Shown: positions 8,373 through 18,035 of the stretch, one piece after another | Numbering within the stretch: position 1 is the first letter of the stretch | How the letters are laid out: the number at the start of each line of letters is the position of its first letter | Notes under the pieces: model-generated | The model's input: the letters and a program-made list of their open reading frames with translations, nothing else | Told to the model about the DNA's origin: nothing | The model's database searches: none | Program-made: the position numbers and the translations under genes | Assembly: GCF_015100155.1 (NCBI RefSeq) | Contig: NZ_JACKZA010000004.1 | Location: forward strand, 124,001 to 188,000 | Source of the DNA: Acidithiobacillus sp. HP-2 | GTDB taxonomy: Bacteria; Pseudomonadota; Gammaproteobacteria; Acidithiobacillales; Acidithiobacillaceae | Reading direction: 5' to 3' | Length of the DNA: 64,000 nucleotides

Positions 8373-11300
8373 GGCACTGACACCTGCACAGATTGGGCGG
8401 TCATGGCGGCTTTCTGCGCCCGATATTCTGCAATGGAGAGATTGCGGAGCTGCGAGGATCGCCCGCCCTCGTTATGAACGAATCCCACACTGGAAACAAA
8501 GGGTTCGATAATGTGGATTTTCTGCAGCGGAGTCACGATCAATAGTTGCAGGTTGAGTTGCTGGAATAATTTCAGGCCATATTGGGCAGATTCATCTGAA
8601 CCACGCCCGAAGGCCTCATCAATGACCACAAAACGGAAAGAACGGGAACGCACTGCGCCCCATTCCAGGCCAAACTGATAGGCCAAACTGGCTGCCAGGA
8701 TGGTATAGGCCAGTTTCTCCTTTTGTCCGCCCGACTTACCGCCGGAGTCCGAGTAATGCTCGTGCTCGCTGTTATCTTCCCGCCAGCGCTCACTGGCAGC
8801 GAAGAGGAACCAGTTACGTACATCGGTAACCTTGCTGGTCCAGCGTCGATCCTGCTCCGACAAACCCTCTCGGCCCCGGAAGCGGTCGATGATGGTTTTG
8901 ACCTGCAGGAACTTGGCCTCGGAATACTGGTTGTCGTCCGAACCGGTGACGGTACCCTCGGTGCAAGCGCGTAATTCCTGCTGGAAATCGCGGATTTCTG
9001 CATCGGGACTGGGCTGTGATTCAAGCACGATGTAACGGCCGGGATTGTAGTCGATCTCGCCCAGCGATTGGTTGATATGGGCAATACGTTCCTTGATGGT
9101 TTCACGCTCGCGGGCCAATTGGGCATTGAAATTGGCAATTTCGTTGATGGTGTTGACATTGAGCAGTTCTTTGAAGCGCGTCACAAAACGCGGCAGGTCG
9201 TCACGATTCAACTGGGTCAGCAGGTTTTCATATTCAAAAGCCGCATCAAGACTCGCATCGATCTCGGCGGTTTCGAGTTTGAACTGCTCTTTGAAGGAAA
9301 CCATGGCCTTGATGATTTTCTCAGCAAGATTTGCCAGTCGCCTTTGCTCGGCATCGAGTCGGTCCTGCAGCCATTTGCGTAGATCCTGCTCACGATTATC
9401 ACAAGACTCAATGCTGAGTTGGTGCTCACCCAGTGCTGCGGAGCGCATGGTTTCGAGCTTTGCCTGCAAGCTGTCGTCGATGCTCATATCCTGCAGCAGT
9501 GCTTCGGTTTGCTGACGCAACGCTTGCGCATCGGCGCGCCGCTGCTCTACTTTGGCACGTTTTTCGCGGGCTGCCTGCAGCGCTTCCCCCGTCTCTTTTT
9601 GCGTTTTCAGCAGGGTATGCAGGTTGTCGTTGAGCTGTTTGAGCACATCCGACGCGGATTCAAGCCGCTGGCGCTCATCCACCAGCTGGGCGATCTCGGT
9701 GGCGACGCTGGCCCAATCCAGTTCATCAAAGGCAGTGAATTCCTCAAGACGGGTCAGGGCATCAAGACGATCATTGAGCACATCACGTTCTTTCTGGATG
9801 GACGCAATCTGACTGCCAATTTCAGCCAGTTGCGCCTCAAGCTGGCGACGTCTGGCTTCCAGTGCGGCGATCTTCGCAGTATTGCTCCAGCCCAGCACAT
9901 AGCGGCTGCGATCATCAATGCGGTGACGGTCGTCCTTTTCATGCCGGCCACTTGGGTCTTTGATCTGCCCCGCGCGAGTGATGGCACGTGTTTCACGGCG
10001 AAACTGCTCTTGCGTACTGCAGCAGGCCACATCAAAGCGATGGGCCAGTTCGCGCTCCAGCCAGTCATAATAGGGCGAGTCGGGCTTGATGGTCAGTTTG
10101 CGGACCAGGGAATCCCGGTGCAGGTCCGGCAGTTCAGAGGTCTTGCGTGCGCGCACCTGAAAGTACACCAGGCGGCCACGCAGATGGGCCGCATCCACCC
10201 ACTCTGCCACTGCCTTGTAATGTACATCCGGCACCAGCAGCGCCAGACCGAAGCCGCGTAACAAGCGTTCGGCTGCGCCTTCCCAATCGCGTTCATCGTC
10301 ACGCACCTGGATCAACTCACCGATGAAAGGCATGTCATCCACATTCAGATTCAAAGCCGCACATAGGGCATCACGAATCTGGATCTGTTGATCATCGATG
10401 TTGCTGCGCCGCCGTTTGAGGCTGTCGATTTCCAGGCTTTGTTGGGCATGTTCCTGCTTGCCCTGGCGCATGGTTACGCCATATTCAGTGAGGGTGTTTT
10501 GCAGGTCGGCAGCGCTGTTGCGGGTTTCCTCCCGCCAGCTTTGATACTTGCCCCGTTGTACGGCGAAGTCGGCGGCCTCGTTGGCGGGTGCTTCGCCCAG
10601 TACGGCGGTCAGTTCCGCATAACGGGCAGCCTTGGCTTTGCGTACATCCCGCGACTTCTCTTTCTTGTGGATTTCGCTGGACAGCCATTCCAGTCGATCT
10701 CCACCGTTGGCATTGATGGCCTGCTTCAGTTCATCCACTTGCTGACCGTGCGCTTCATGTAACGCGCTCAGTTTTTGTATCTGGGCATCCACCCGATCCC
10801 AGTCTTCTGTCAGCGAACTCAGGCGTTTGTCGATCAGTCCGAGTTTCAGGCCAGCAAAATGGGAGCGCAGACCTTCCCGGCAGGCCCGCAAGCTGTCGGC
10901 CTCAGCCTGCATGGCCTTGTGGCGAACGCAGTCTGCGATCAGCGGCGTGAGTAGCTCCACCTGTTGGCGGGTTTTCAGTACAGCCTGATGGGCCTGGTTG
11001 AGATCATCAAAGTGACTGATCAAGTCTTGCAGGCGCTGGTCAACTGCAAAGGGTTCCAGCATATGGCTACGGACGAAGTCCGTCAGGTTACCTACCGATT
11101 TCATCGATACGGTCTGGTGGAACAATTCCAGCGCTTGATCGTTTTCAATACCGAAACGTCGACGAAACCATGCCGCATAGGGAGGAAAGCTGTCCTGTAA
11201 TTCTGCGCCCTTGGCGCGCAGATTTCTGCGCAATTGAGCGATGTCCGATCCGAATTGGGCGAAGTCGGCGGTAATGGACAGCGCCCCTTCCGCGCCCAGA

Positions 11301-11761
11301 AAAAACCGTGCGGGCTGCCCCTGGGAGTCTTTCATCCAGAACACCTGAGCCAGTGTCACCGTCTGGGCATAGCCGGCATTCTGGAATACGCCGAGAATGA
11401 CGGAGTAGCTATTTTGGTCCCGCAGGCTCACTGGTTTGGCTGCTCCGGTAATCTCATTGCGCTCGGATTTGTAATGCCCAAGCACATAAGAGCGCAGGGT
11501 GCGCTCCTTGTTGTCTGCTCCGGCTGCCTTGTTGTAGGCAACCCGGTTGGCAGGTACCAGCAGGGTAGTGATGGCATCCACCAAGGTGGATTTACCCGAA
11601 CCGATATCGCCGGTCAGCAGCCCGTTTTTGCCATCCAGTTGCAGCGTCCAGACCCGGCTGTCAAAGGTGCCCCAGTTAAACACTTCCAGCCTGGTCAGCC
11701 GGAATCCTGACAGGGTGTCATCAGCACAGAAGTCGAGGTCCAATAATTGTGGCTCATTCAT
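8369..11761 (-). CDS. jetC: Wadjet protein JetC, SMC/MukB-like ATPase
   Basis: A 1130-residue SMC-type ATPase. The Walker A GDIGSGKS lies near residues 51-58 just after the start, two long coiled-coil arms flank a hinge, and the C-terminal head holds the signature [14 protein letters not shown] and Walker [18 protein letters not shown]. It is the motor of the Wadjet complex, extruding DNA loops and recognising small circular plasmids. The ATG at 11761 ([11 protein letters not shown]) overlaps the jetB stop by 8 nt; the open frame extends to 11827, but those residues fall within jetB and are unlike the family. No frameshift or lost motif was seen. Confidence 0.93.
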   Translation of the reverse strand: MNEPQLLDLDFCADDTLSGFRLTRLEVFNWGTFDSRVWTLQLDGKNGLLTGDIGSGKSTLVDAITTLLVPANRVAYNKAAGADNKERTLRSYVLGHYKSERNEITGAAKPVSLRDQNSYSVILGVFQNAGYAQTVTLAQVFWMKDSQGQPARFFLGAEGALSITADFAQFGSDIAQLRRNLRAKGAELQDSFPPYAAWFRRRFGIENDQALELFHQTVSMKSVGNLTDFVRSHMLEPFAVDQRLQDLISHFDDLNQAHQAVLKTRQQVELLTPLIADCVRHKAMQAEADSLRACREGLRSHFAGLKLGLIDKRLSSLTEDWDRVDAQIQKLSALHEAHGQQVDELKQAINANGGDRLEWLSSEIHKKEKSRDVRKAKAARYAELTAVLGEAPANEAADFAVQRGKYQSWREETRNSAADLQNTLTEYGVTMRQGKQEHAQQSLEIDSLKRRRSNIDDQQIQIRDALCAALNLNVDDMPFIGELIQVRDDERDWEGAAERLLRGFGLALLVPDVHYKAVAEWVDAAHLRGRLVYFQVRARKTSELPDLHRDSLVRKLTIKPDSPYYDWLERELAHRFDVACCSTQEQFRRETRAITRAGQIKDPSGRHEKDDRHRIDDRSRYVLGWSNTAKIAALEARRRQLEAQLAEIGSQIASIQKERDVLNDRLDALTRLEEFTAFDELDWASVATEIAQLVDERQRLESASDVLKQLNDNLHTLLKTQKETGEALQAAREKRAKVEQRRADAQALRQQTEALLQDMSIDDSLQAKLETMRSAALGEHQLSIESCDNREQDLRKWLQDRLDAEQRRLANLAEKIIKAMVSFKEQFKLETAEIDASLDAAFEYENLLTQLNRDDLPRFVTRFKELLNVNTINEIANFNAQLARERETIKERIAHINQSLGEIDYNPGRYIVLESQPSPDAEIRDFQQELRACTEGTVTGSDDNQYSEAKFLQVKTIIDRFRGREGLSEQDRRWTSKVTDVRNWFLFAASERWREDNSEHEHYSDSGGKSGGQKEKLAYTILAASLAYQFGLEWGAVRSRSFRFVVIDEAFGRGSDESAQYGLKLFQQLNLQLLIVTPLQKIHIIEPFVSSVGFVHNEGGRSSQLRNLSIAEYRAQKAAMTAQSVQVSVP

Positions 11762-12425
11762 GATCAGTTTCTTCCCTGCTGCCGGTCGTGCCAGCCAGTT
11801 GCTCCTGGTAACTGGCCAGACGTTCATCCAGTTCGGCTAGCCATTGAGCGTCTACAAAGGCCTTCAGAATACGTCGCACTTCATAATTGGCTGGTCCAGC
11901 GGTAGCACCACTGGCCGTTTTGAGTTTTTGTAGAAAGCCCAGTTCGACGACTTTGTTGATGGTGGTTTCAATCTGGTCAATCAGCCTGGCTTCATTCGGG
12001 CCATCGGGCAGAAATACCCGCACCAGATCCACGATGTTATCGCGGGACAGGACCAGTCGCGTGTCGCCCCCACCAGCGTCAAACTCGGCCAGTTTTTTGC
12101 GCAGCAAGGCAAGCAGTAAACTGACGGCAAAAGATAATGGCCGACGGGCCACCAGACGGGGTAAGCGCGGGGAGGGGTCATCCGCAGTCGGTTCGGGGCG
12201 GCTTTTCAGGAAGGCATAGCCTTCAGCCTCATCCAGTACCAGGTCGAGATTGAGCACGCCCACATAATCACGCACCCGCGCTTGCAGTTGCAACAGTGCG
12301 GCCCATTGGCGTTCGTCATTTTCACGATAGAGCACACCTTTGAGCAGGCCAATCAACAGCACCGACAAGTCAGCAGGCGGAGCAGCCGGTGTAGCCTGGG
12401 TTATGTTCAAATATTCCACTTCCAT
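11754..12425 (-). CDS. jetB: Wadjet protein JetB (DUF4194, MukE-like)
   Basis: A 223-residue protein between jetA and jetC. It has the DUF4194 features: a helical N-terminal half with [22 protein letters not shown] and a winged-helix C-terminal half that begins after [18 protein letters not shown]. It corresponds to the kite/MukE subunit that bridges JetA and the JetC heads. The stop overlaps the jetC start, and jetA ends 19 bp upstream. Assignment rests on gene order and on the sequence pattern together. Confidence 0.88.
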   Translation of the reverse strand: MEVEYLNITQATPAAPPADLSVLLIGLLKGVLYRENDERQWAALLQLQARVRDYVGVLNLDLVLDEAEGYAFLKSRPEPTADDPSPRLPRLVARRPLSFAVSLLLALLRKKLAEFDAGGGDTRLVLSRDNIVDLVRVFLPDGPNEARLIDQIETTINKVVELGFLQKLKTASGATAGPANYEVRRILKAFVDAQWLAELDERLASYQEQLAGTTGSREETDHE

Positions 12426-12444
12426 TTCTTGCCTCGATGCTTGT

Positions 12445-13902
12445 TCAGCGCATGAAAATCACGCGGGGTAGTCGCGCGCTGCGAATAAGTGTTTGCCCTT
12501 CCATATCTGTTGTCTGCCAGTGGATGGATTCAGTCGTGTCTTCATCCACTACGCTGCTGAATACTTCACTGCCCAACTGCAGGTAGGCAATTAATTCAGC
12601 TAGCCCTTGTTGCAAGGGCTGATTAGTGACCAGTTCGCGCAAGCTGATCTGGGTGTGGTTTTGCAAAGTGTTGCGAATATGACGGGTTAGCCGGGCCTTA
12701 TCAACGACGACCTGTTCAAAAAGCCTGGAGGGATCAATGTTTTCATCGCCAGCCTGGAGGATGATTTCGGTAATCATTGGTTTGCTGGCCGGAGTGAACA
12801 GTGGCCGTTCCATCGCCAGCACAACATCCGCGCTGGCCGCAGCCATTTCCATCACCGTGCCGGTCGGAGCGATGCTGCGGAGCGCCAGTGCCTTGCTTTC
12901 AATACCATGCAAAATATCCATGATGCGGCGGTTTTCCAGCCAGGCCTGGTCATCCAGAAAGCGGCGTAATTGCTGGGACAAGGCGGCGACGGTACGCTGG
13001 GTCTGTTCACCAGCTTCCATCCAGTCGTAGTGTACCCGGCGAGTCCGGGTGTCCGGGTTCAGTTCCGCCACAGCGGGTAGTGCCAGTACCTGATCCAGCA
13101 GATTGGTCAATTCTTCCTGCCGACGGCTGGATAACAGAAAATCCCAAAGGGCACGGAAACTCTTGCCCTGGTCGGAATCACCAATAGCATCGCGCTCACC
13201 CATGATGTCTTCCAGCAAATCCCCTTTGCTGCCCTCCCATAGCGCAATGCGTTCACGCACGCGGCGGTCCAGCTGGCGGAAGTTGTGCTCCACCTCACGA
13301 AAATCGGTGAGTAACTCGCGTGCGCCCTGCATGAATTGCTGAAAACGGTCCTTCACTGCCGTGTCATCCAGCAGTGATACCTCGCCCGCCAGCACCCTTG
13401 CAATTTCGGCATCAATGCCGTCACGCTTTTTGTGCAACTCGGCAATGCGTTTGGCAGGGTCGGCTTCGCTGCCCTCGCTCATCTGCTTGAGCAGGTCAAA
13501 GAGGGTAAGCAAGCGCGATTCGGTTCCGACAAATTGCCGTTCACTGAGTTGCGTCAACCAGGCAATAGCCTTTTCGGTAGCCGGGGTCAGATCAAACTGC
13601 GCCTCGTCCGTGCCCGTGCGGTAGAACTTGCGCAGCCAGCCCTTATCGGGTTCTGCCCAGTCGTTCAGGTATTCCAGTGCAGGTTTGGGGAATGCAGCCT
13701 CGCCCATATGCAGGCGTAGGGCATACAACTCATCTTCCAGTGCTTCGGCCAAATCCGCCGCTGCCATCACCCGCTCATTGGGCACTACGAATACCCGATG
13801 CAAAAAGCTTGCTATCAGCGGTGCATGATCTGAACGCAACAGGCGCCATGCGGGGTGATGGTTACGCAGACCGTCAAGGGTGGCGTAGTCGAGAGTTACC
13901 AA
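12445..13902 (-). CDS. jetA: Wadjet protein JetA (DUF3375, kleisin/MukF-like)
   Basis: A 485-residue DUF3375 protein, the kleisin-like subunit of the Wadjet complex. It starts with YATLDGLRNHHPAWRLLRSD, contains long helical stretches (for example RIAELHKKRDGIDAEIARVL), and ends with a small domain rich in charged residues before VIFMR. It heads the jetABCD operon; 64 bp upstream lies the vapC-type gene on the same strand. The four genes together match the type I Wadjet arrangement, which restricts plasmid transformation. All four reading frames are intact. Confidence 0.9.
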   Translation of the reverse strand: MVTLDYATLDGLRNHHPAWRLLRSDHAPLIASFLHRVFVVPNERVMAAADLAEALEDELYALRLHMGEAAFPKPALEYLNDWAEPDKGWLRKFYRTGTDEAQFDLTPATEKAIAWLTQLSERQFVGTESRLLTLFDLLKQMSEGSEADPAKRIAELHKKRDGIDAEIARVLAGEVSLLDDTAVKDRFQQFMQGARELLTDFREVEHNFRQLDRRVRERIALWEGSKGDLLEDIMGERDAIGDSDQGKSFRALWDFLLSSRRQEELTNLLDQVLALPAVAELNPDTRTRRVHYDWMEAGEQTQRTVAALSQQLRRFLDDQAWLENRRIMDILHGIESKALALRSIAPTGTVMEMAAASADVVLAMERPLFTPASKPMITEIILQAGDENIDPSRLFEQVVVDKARLTRHIRNTLQNHTQISLRELVTNQPLQQGLAELIAYLQLGSEVFSSVVDEDTTESIHWQTTDMEGQTLIRSARLPRVIFMR

Positions 13903-13966
13903 GTATTACAAACCTCATTTTCGTACTTAAACAATGTCGGCAAGTTTCCAGCATGATTTTTTGAAT

Positions 13967-14386
13967 TCATTGCTTGCCCGTTCCGGATGCCGGGCTTACC
14001 AGACTGACCCCGGAGAAATATGTGGAGTATCGCTGCCTGTCACGGGTCAGCACGGGGCAGCCAGCCACGGCAGCATGGGCGCCGATGAAGAAGTCGGCAA
14101 GCACGTTGTTTTTCTTTCCTCCCTGCCGGCGGTAGCGCACGAAGGCCTTGCCAGCCAGGAACAGCGCGGGCCGGGGAATCTCGAGCATCGTCAGACCCAG
14201 TTCAGCGACAGTGCGATCCAGGGCTTCGACCGTCGAGAACGTCAACGACAGTTCGGCATAGATGATCGGATTGATGACCAGGCGATGAATTTTGGACTGC
14301 GCCCGTAGCTGGCCGATGGACCAGTCCGCCCATTCCGGATCGTCCTCCAGAACGTCGACCAGCACATTGGTATCGACCAGCAGCAT
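13967..14386 (-). CDS. vapC: PIN-domain toxin, VapC family
   Basis: A 139-residue PIN-domain ribonuclease. The first acidic residue is in MLLVDTNVLVDVLED, the second region is NPIIYAELSLTF, and the third acidic cluster is LADFFIGAHAAVAG followed by LTRDRQRYSTYF. VapC toxins usually cut initiator tRNA or rRNA loops. The partner antitoxin gene ends 3 bp upstream, typical of a coupled toxin-antitoxin operon. The pair lies immediately upstream of jetABCD on the same strand, so it is part of the same defence cluster and may share its transcript. Confidence 0.88.
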   Translation of the reverse strand: MLLVDTNVLVDVLEDDPEWADWSIGQLRAQSKIHRLVINPIIYAELSLTFSTVEALDRTVAELGLTMLEIPRPALFLAGKAFVRYRRQGGKKNNVLADFFIGAHAAVAGCPVLTRDRQRYSTYFSGVSLVSPASGTGKQ

Positions 14387-14389
14387 CAG

Positions 14390-14626
14390 TTATTCACCGC
14401 GCAGCAGGGCCATCAATTCATCGGTGCGCCACTTTACGTCGGCCCTGCCACGGGCTATCTCGAAGCGATCCGGCTTGCGGCTGGGCCGGGCACCGACCTT
14501 GTGAATAACGACATCGCCTTCGCGATTGACCGCGAAATCAACAGAGCAGCCCGGCGCGAGATTCAGTGCGTCGCGAATCTGCTTGGGGATGGTGACCTGT
14601 CCCTTGCTGGTGAGTGTGGTTGCCAT
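14390..14626 (-). CDS. vapB: AbrB/MazE-type antitoxin (VapB-like)
   Basis: A 78-residue protein with the swapped-hairpin AbrB DNA-binding fold: LTSKGQVTIPKQIRDALNL followed by GCSVDFAVNREGDVVIHK. The C-terminal tail (residues 48-78) is charged and would wrap the PIN toxin. It precedes vapC by 3 bp. A ribosome site AGGAG lies ahead of the ATG. Such antitoxins usually repress their own promoter, expected within 14627-14744. Confidence 0.87.
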   Translation of the reverse strand: MATTLTSKGQVTIPKQIRDALNLAPGCSVDFAVNREGDVVIHKVGARPSRKPDRFEIARGRADVKWRTDELMALLRGE

Positions 14627-14744
14627 TTGATGACTCCTGACGTATTACGGTATCCGCGATTGTAATACTACCAAGACACGACGGCAATTTCCGAAAATTC
14701 GCAGCGCCCGTGAAGCCCTGCCACTGCTGGCCCTTCGCGGGCGT

Positions 14745-14772
14745 AAAAAAACCCGGAGCATGTCCGGGCTTT
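14745..14772 (-). terminator. Rho-independent terminator after tRNA-Ala
   Basis: On the minus strand a GC-rich hairpin with stem AGCCCGG/CCGGGTT is followed by a run of T residues (the A run at 14745-14751 on the plus strand). It begins 8 nt after the CCA end of tRNA-Ala and should end that transcript. Confidence 0.8.
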
Positions 14773-14779
14773 GGAATGT

Positions 14780-14855
<76 letters not shown>

Positions 14856-14937
14856 ATGAGCGCAAAGGATAAAGAGAAGCCTCGCGGAATGCAATGCTTG
14901 TAAACTGCTGGCAGGGCTAGGTGTCAGTTTTTGCTGC

Positions 14938-15945
14938 TCAGCAGCGCCCCACCACCATTACATCGCTGCCAAACGGGAAAATTTCTGGCCTTAGTCCGGC
15001 TTCTTTTAAGGCGCTGGCGATTTCCTCAGGATGCAGGAAATGATTCCCTTGGACATGCTCGGTGAGATTCTGGTAAGCCATGCCCCGCAAGGGTGCTTCG
15101 CGCAGGCGACGATGATCATCTGGCCATGCGGGTTCCCAAATGACTACGGCGCCTTCTGCTTTGAGATTGCTGCGCAGTTTGTCAAAAATGGCCCCACGTT
15201 TTTCCCAGACATGGTGAAGGGCACGATTCATGGCAATCAGATCTGCCGGTTCTGGCAGAGAAAACGCGTGGATGTCGCCCTCCGAAAAGTGCAGACGGTC
15301 ACCCAGACCCTCCTGTTGGGCTGTTTCCTGGGCCTGTCGCACATTTTCCGCAAAACCATCCAAACCTAGGCCCCGCAAATGGTTGCAGCGCTGTGCCAGT
15401 GCCCGTAAATACCAGCCATTTCCGCAACCGAGATCCACAGCAAGACCACCCCGGGCATCTACTTCGGCAAATATGGGAACCTGCGGGCAGATTTTTTCTT
15501 CAAAAGTCTTGCGGAAATTGTTTTCCAGCATCAGCCCAAACCAGGGCAGAATGGTTTCCCGTTCCGCCAGTACTTTTTCACCCGGACGTTCGCCCGTGCG
15601 CATCAGTCCTGCGGCGCGTTCAGCCATATGTGCCGACAGGACCGAACCAATAGCTGTTGCCATGCGGCTACCCGGAGCCTCGGGGCGCATGCTGTCGCCA
15701 TCTGCGCTGAGTTGCCACTGATCGTCGGAATTCAGTTCCAGCCAGCCAAAAGCATAAGCAGCATCGCACCAGCGGGTGACGTATCCTTCGTCCATGCCCG
15801 CTTGCTGAGCGAGACGTCGGGAATCAGCCTTCTGCAGTTGGTGCAGGGCACTGAACAGTCCATTGACGACACCTATGAAAGCAATATTCAGGGATTGTGC
15901 GCCCTGAGCCTGCTGCCTGAGTTCTTCCATGCTGCGTAAAGTCAT
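14938..15945 (-). CDS. Class I SAM-dependent methyltransferase with N-terminal winged-helix-like domain
   Basis: A 335-residue protein. Residues 1-100 look like the dimerisation/winged-helix domain of small-molecule O-methyltransferases (VNGLFSALHQLQ, MDEGYVTRWCDAAYAFGWLEL). The Rossmann domain starts with the SAM motif I AVDLGCGNGWYLRALAQ, then LRGLGLDGFAENVRQAQE and FSEGDIHAFSLPEPADLIAMNRALHHVWEKRG. The substrate is not evident. AAGGAG precedes the ATG. It lies 24 bp after a TauE/SafE exporter gene on the same strand, so the two are probably one operon. Confidence 0.8.
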   Translation of the reverse strand: MTLRSMEELRQQAQGAQSLNIAFIGVVNGLFSALHQLQKADSRRLAQQAGMDEGYVTRWCDAAYAFGWLELNSDDQWQLSADGDSMRPEAPGSRMATAIGSVLSAHMAERAAGLMRTGERPGEKVLAERETILPWFGLMLENNFRKTFEEKICPQVPIFAEVDARGGLAVDLGCGNGWYLRALAQRCNHLRGLGLDGFAENVRQAQETAQQEGLGDRLHFSEGDIHAFSLPEPADLIAMNRALHHVWEKRGAIFDKLRSNLKAEGAVVIWEPAWPDDHRRLREAPLRGMAYQNLTEHVQGNHFLHPEEIASALKEAGLRPEIFPFGSDVMVVGRC

Positions 15946-15969
15946 GTGGTCTCCTTGTCGCTCGATGCG

Positions 15970-16731
15970 TTAAATAAGGTATTTCAGGCCGACTACGGTC
16001 AGTAATCCCAATGTGCCTAATAAAAAAGCGCGTTGGTTGATACGTAGGTGTAAACGATTACCCGCCCAGAGACCCAGCAAAACTGGCGGAATCAACATTA
16101 AAAAACCTATGGCCAGCTGCCAGGTCAACAGCGCCAGGGCTACATACATGAACCCGCGCAACACATTGTCTGTGAGCGCAATCCCCTGAAAAGTGGCGCG
16201 AAAAGCGCGTTTGTCCAGATGCCGCATTTGCAGGTAGGCGACGATAGGTGGTCCACCCCCACCGTAGAGGCTGCCCACGACTCCCCCAAATATACCGAGC
16301 GGTGTGCCCCAGGGCAGACTGATGCGCGGCAGACGATCGGGCTTCATGGCAAGGGCGTACACCACGTAGGCGAGAATGAATACACCGAGGAATCGGGTCA
16401 GATTTTGGGCATTGGTATCAGCCAGTATGAAAGAACCGATTGCCAGACCAATGATGCTGCCGGGGATCAGCCAGCGTAACTCCGGCCAGCGCATTTCCCG
16501 AAAATCATAGGCACCCAGTAATACTGAACCGAGCAGATCCAGAAGCAATACGACTGGCACGACTTCCTTGATGGGAAATATAAGCGTGAGCAAGGCCACG
16601 GAAATTAGCCCGGAACCAAATCCGATCACTGCCCGGACGTAAAAAGCCAGGAGAATAATGAATCCGGCGATGGCCCAGAGGAGGGGGGAATGGATGAGGG
16701 TGGCATAAGAAAGGGACGCGTGTAAGTTCAT
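15970..16731 (-). CDS. Sulfite exporter TauE/SafE family membrane protein
   Basis: About 253 residues and around eight hydrophobic helices. The family's repeated motif is seen as FYVRAVIGFGSGLISVALL and, in the second half, GTPLGIFGGVVGSLYGGGGPPIVAYLQM. Members export sulfite, sulfoacetate or other organosulfur anions, a plausible need in a sulfur oxidiser, though the substrate is not proven. The ATG at 16731 (MNLHASLSY) was preferred over the open frame up to 16806, whose extra residues are basic and unlike a first transmembrane helix. It precedes the methyltransferase gene by 24 bp. Confidence 0.8.
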   Translation of the reverse strand: MNLHASLSYATLIHSPLLWAIAGFIILLAFYVRAVIGFGSGLISVALLTLIFPIKEVVPVVLLLDLLGSVLLGAYDFREMRWPELRWLIPGSIIGLAIGSFILADTNAQNLTRFLGVFILAYVVYALAMKPDRLPRISLPWGTPLGIFGGVVGSLYGGGGPPIVAYLQMRHLDKRAFRATFQGIALTDNVLRGFMYVALALLTWQLAIGFLMLIPPVLLGLWAGNRLHLRINQRAFLLGTLGLLTVVGLKYLI

Positions 16732-16894
16732 ACCGACCAGTCTATAAGTTTTGAGGAGTGTCTTCCAGATGCTGGGAATGCCCCGCTTCCAAGCAACTGC
16801 GCACATATAGGCATTTCAGAAAAAATAGCCTAATATGAAACTATCCTGAGAAATTGCTTTAACCTTGCATCCCGTTAAGGGGGAGGGCTAACCC

Positions 16895-17842
16895 ATGCTG
16901 CCGCATCCATCTGCAAATACTGCACCGATCACATATCGTTCCTACCGGCTTCATTTATGGTTCCTGGGCCTGTTTATATTGGGATGGACGTTCATTTTGG
17001 GTATTCCTGCTGCCCGCGCCAATACCAACAGCAGTGGTTTGCCGCCCATTGATGCCCGCGCTTATATTTTGATGAATGCCCAAACCGGTGCCATCATCGC
17101 CGCTAAAAATGCTTACCAACCCTATGCAATTGCCAGCATTACCAAGCTCATGACCTTGTATCTGCTGTTTAAGGACATTCACGCTGGTGGGTTGCAGTTG
17201 CACCAGGAGTTTGTACCCTGTCAGGCAGCACTGGAAACCGGTGGTTCCAGCATGTTCATGCATCCCGGATTGCGCTTTTCAGTAGCCCAGATGATTTTGG
17301 GAATGACAGTTCCTTCAGGAAACGACGCTGCCGTTGAAGCTGCGCATCTGGTGGCTGGCAGTGTCCCGGCCTTTGTGCATGAAATGAACCAGACGGCGCG
17401 TAAAATCGGTATGTTATCGACAACCTATTTTGATCCGGACGGCCTTCCCCATCCCAATAACACCGCCAGTCCCTATGATATCGCTATTCTCACCAGGCGA
17501 ATCATGACGGACTTTCCGCAATATATGCATTTTTTCAATCATGAGAATTTCACTTACGCAGGCATTACCAGTCCCAATCCTAACTTGCTGGTAGGTCGTG
17601 TGCCTTTCATCACCGGCATGAAAAGCGGTTATACCGACGCTGCTGGTCATTGCCTGGTGGCTACGGGCACCCAAAATGGAGTGCAACTCATTGCCGTGAT
17701 TCTGGGGGTTCCTTCATTTACCGATGAAAACCGTGGTTTCTGGAAGGCCTCCTGGCAAAGTCTCAAATTGCTCGACTGGGGTTTTGCCAGAACGCTCTGG
17801 CTGCCTGCCGTACCCCATCTGGAAAAAACCTCGGCACCCTGA
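16895..17842 (+). CDS. D-alanyl-D-alanine carboxypeptidase/endopeptidase (peptidase S11, PBP7-like)
   Basis: A 315-residue periplasmic penicillin-binding protein with an N-terminal signal segment (residues 20-42, ending ARA). All three active-site motifs are present: SITK (Ser81, Lys84), SGN (141-143) and KSG (243-245). It trims or cleaves peptidoglycan stem peptides. It is shorter than DacA-type enzymes (about 400 residues) and lacks their C-terminal beta domain, so it resembles PbpG. The ATG follows GGGGGAGGG. The last codons form part of the left arm of the palindromic element that starts at 17836. Confidence 0.87.
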   Translation: MLPHPSANTAPITYRSYRLHLWFLGLFILGWTFILGIPAARANTNSSGLPPIDARAYILMNAQTGAIIAAKNAYQPYAIASITKLMTLYLLFKDIHAGGLQLHQEFVPCQAALETGGSSMFMHPGLRFSVAQMILGMTVPSGNDAAVEAAHLVAGSVPAFVHEMNQTARKIGMLSTTYFDPDGLPHPNNTASPYDIAILTRRIMTDFPQYMHFFNHENFTYAGITSPNPNLLVGRVPFITGMKSGYTDAAGHCLVATGTQNGVQLIAVILGVPSFTDENRGFWKASWQSLKLLDWGFARTLWLPAVPHLEKTSAP

Positions 17843-18035
17843 AACGGCGGTGGGCCGGGAAGCTTTGCCGCGACTTTGGCCCGCGCCGTTGTTGTTCTTG
17901 GTGAAATCCTGCGCCCGTCAGGAGAGCTGTCTGAGCCCACAGGGCGAGTTCTCTCCTGACAGCAGGATGAGCCTTGGAACAGCAGGCAAGGGACGTTGGC
18001 GCAAAAAGCTTCCCGGCCCACCACCGTTTCAGGGT
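17836..18035. repeat. Palindromic intergenic element, copy 2 (multi-stem structure, unknown family)
   Basis: A 200-bp relative of the element at 3092-3296, again exactly between two convergent genes, reaching from the last codons of the carboxypeptidase gene to the stop codon of the emrB-like gene. Outer arms 17836-17866 and 18005-18035 pair over 31 nt with a single mismatch, but their sequence differs from copy 1. The inner core (GTCAGGAGAG/CTCTCCTGAC, ATCCTGC/GCAGGAT, apical GCCC-aca-GGGC) is almost identical. An additional GCGCC/GGCGC stem replaces the CCGTTGTT stem of copy 1. The changes in one arm are matched in the other. Confidence 0.85.
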
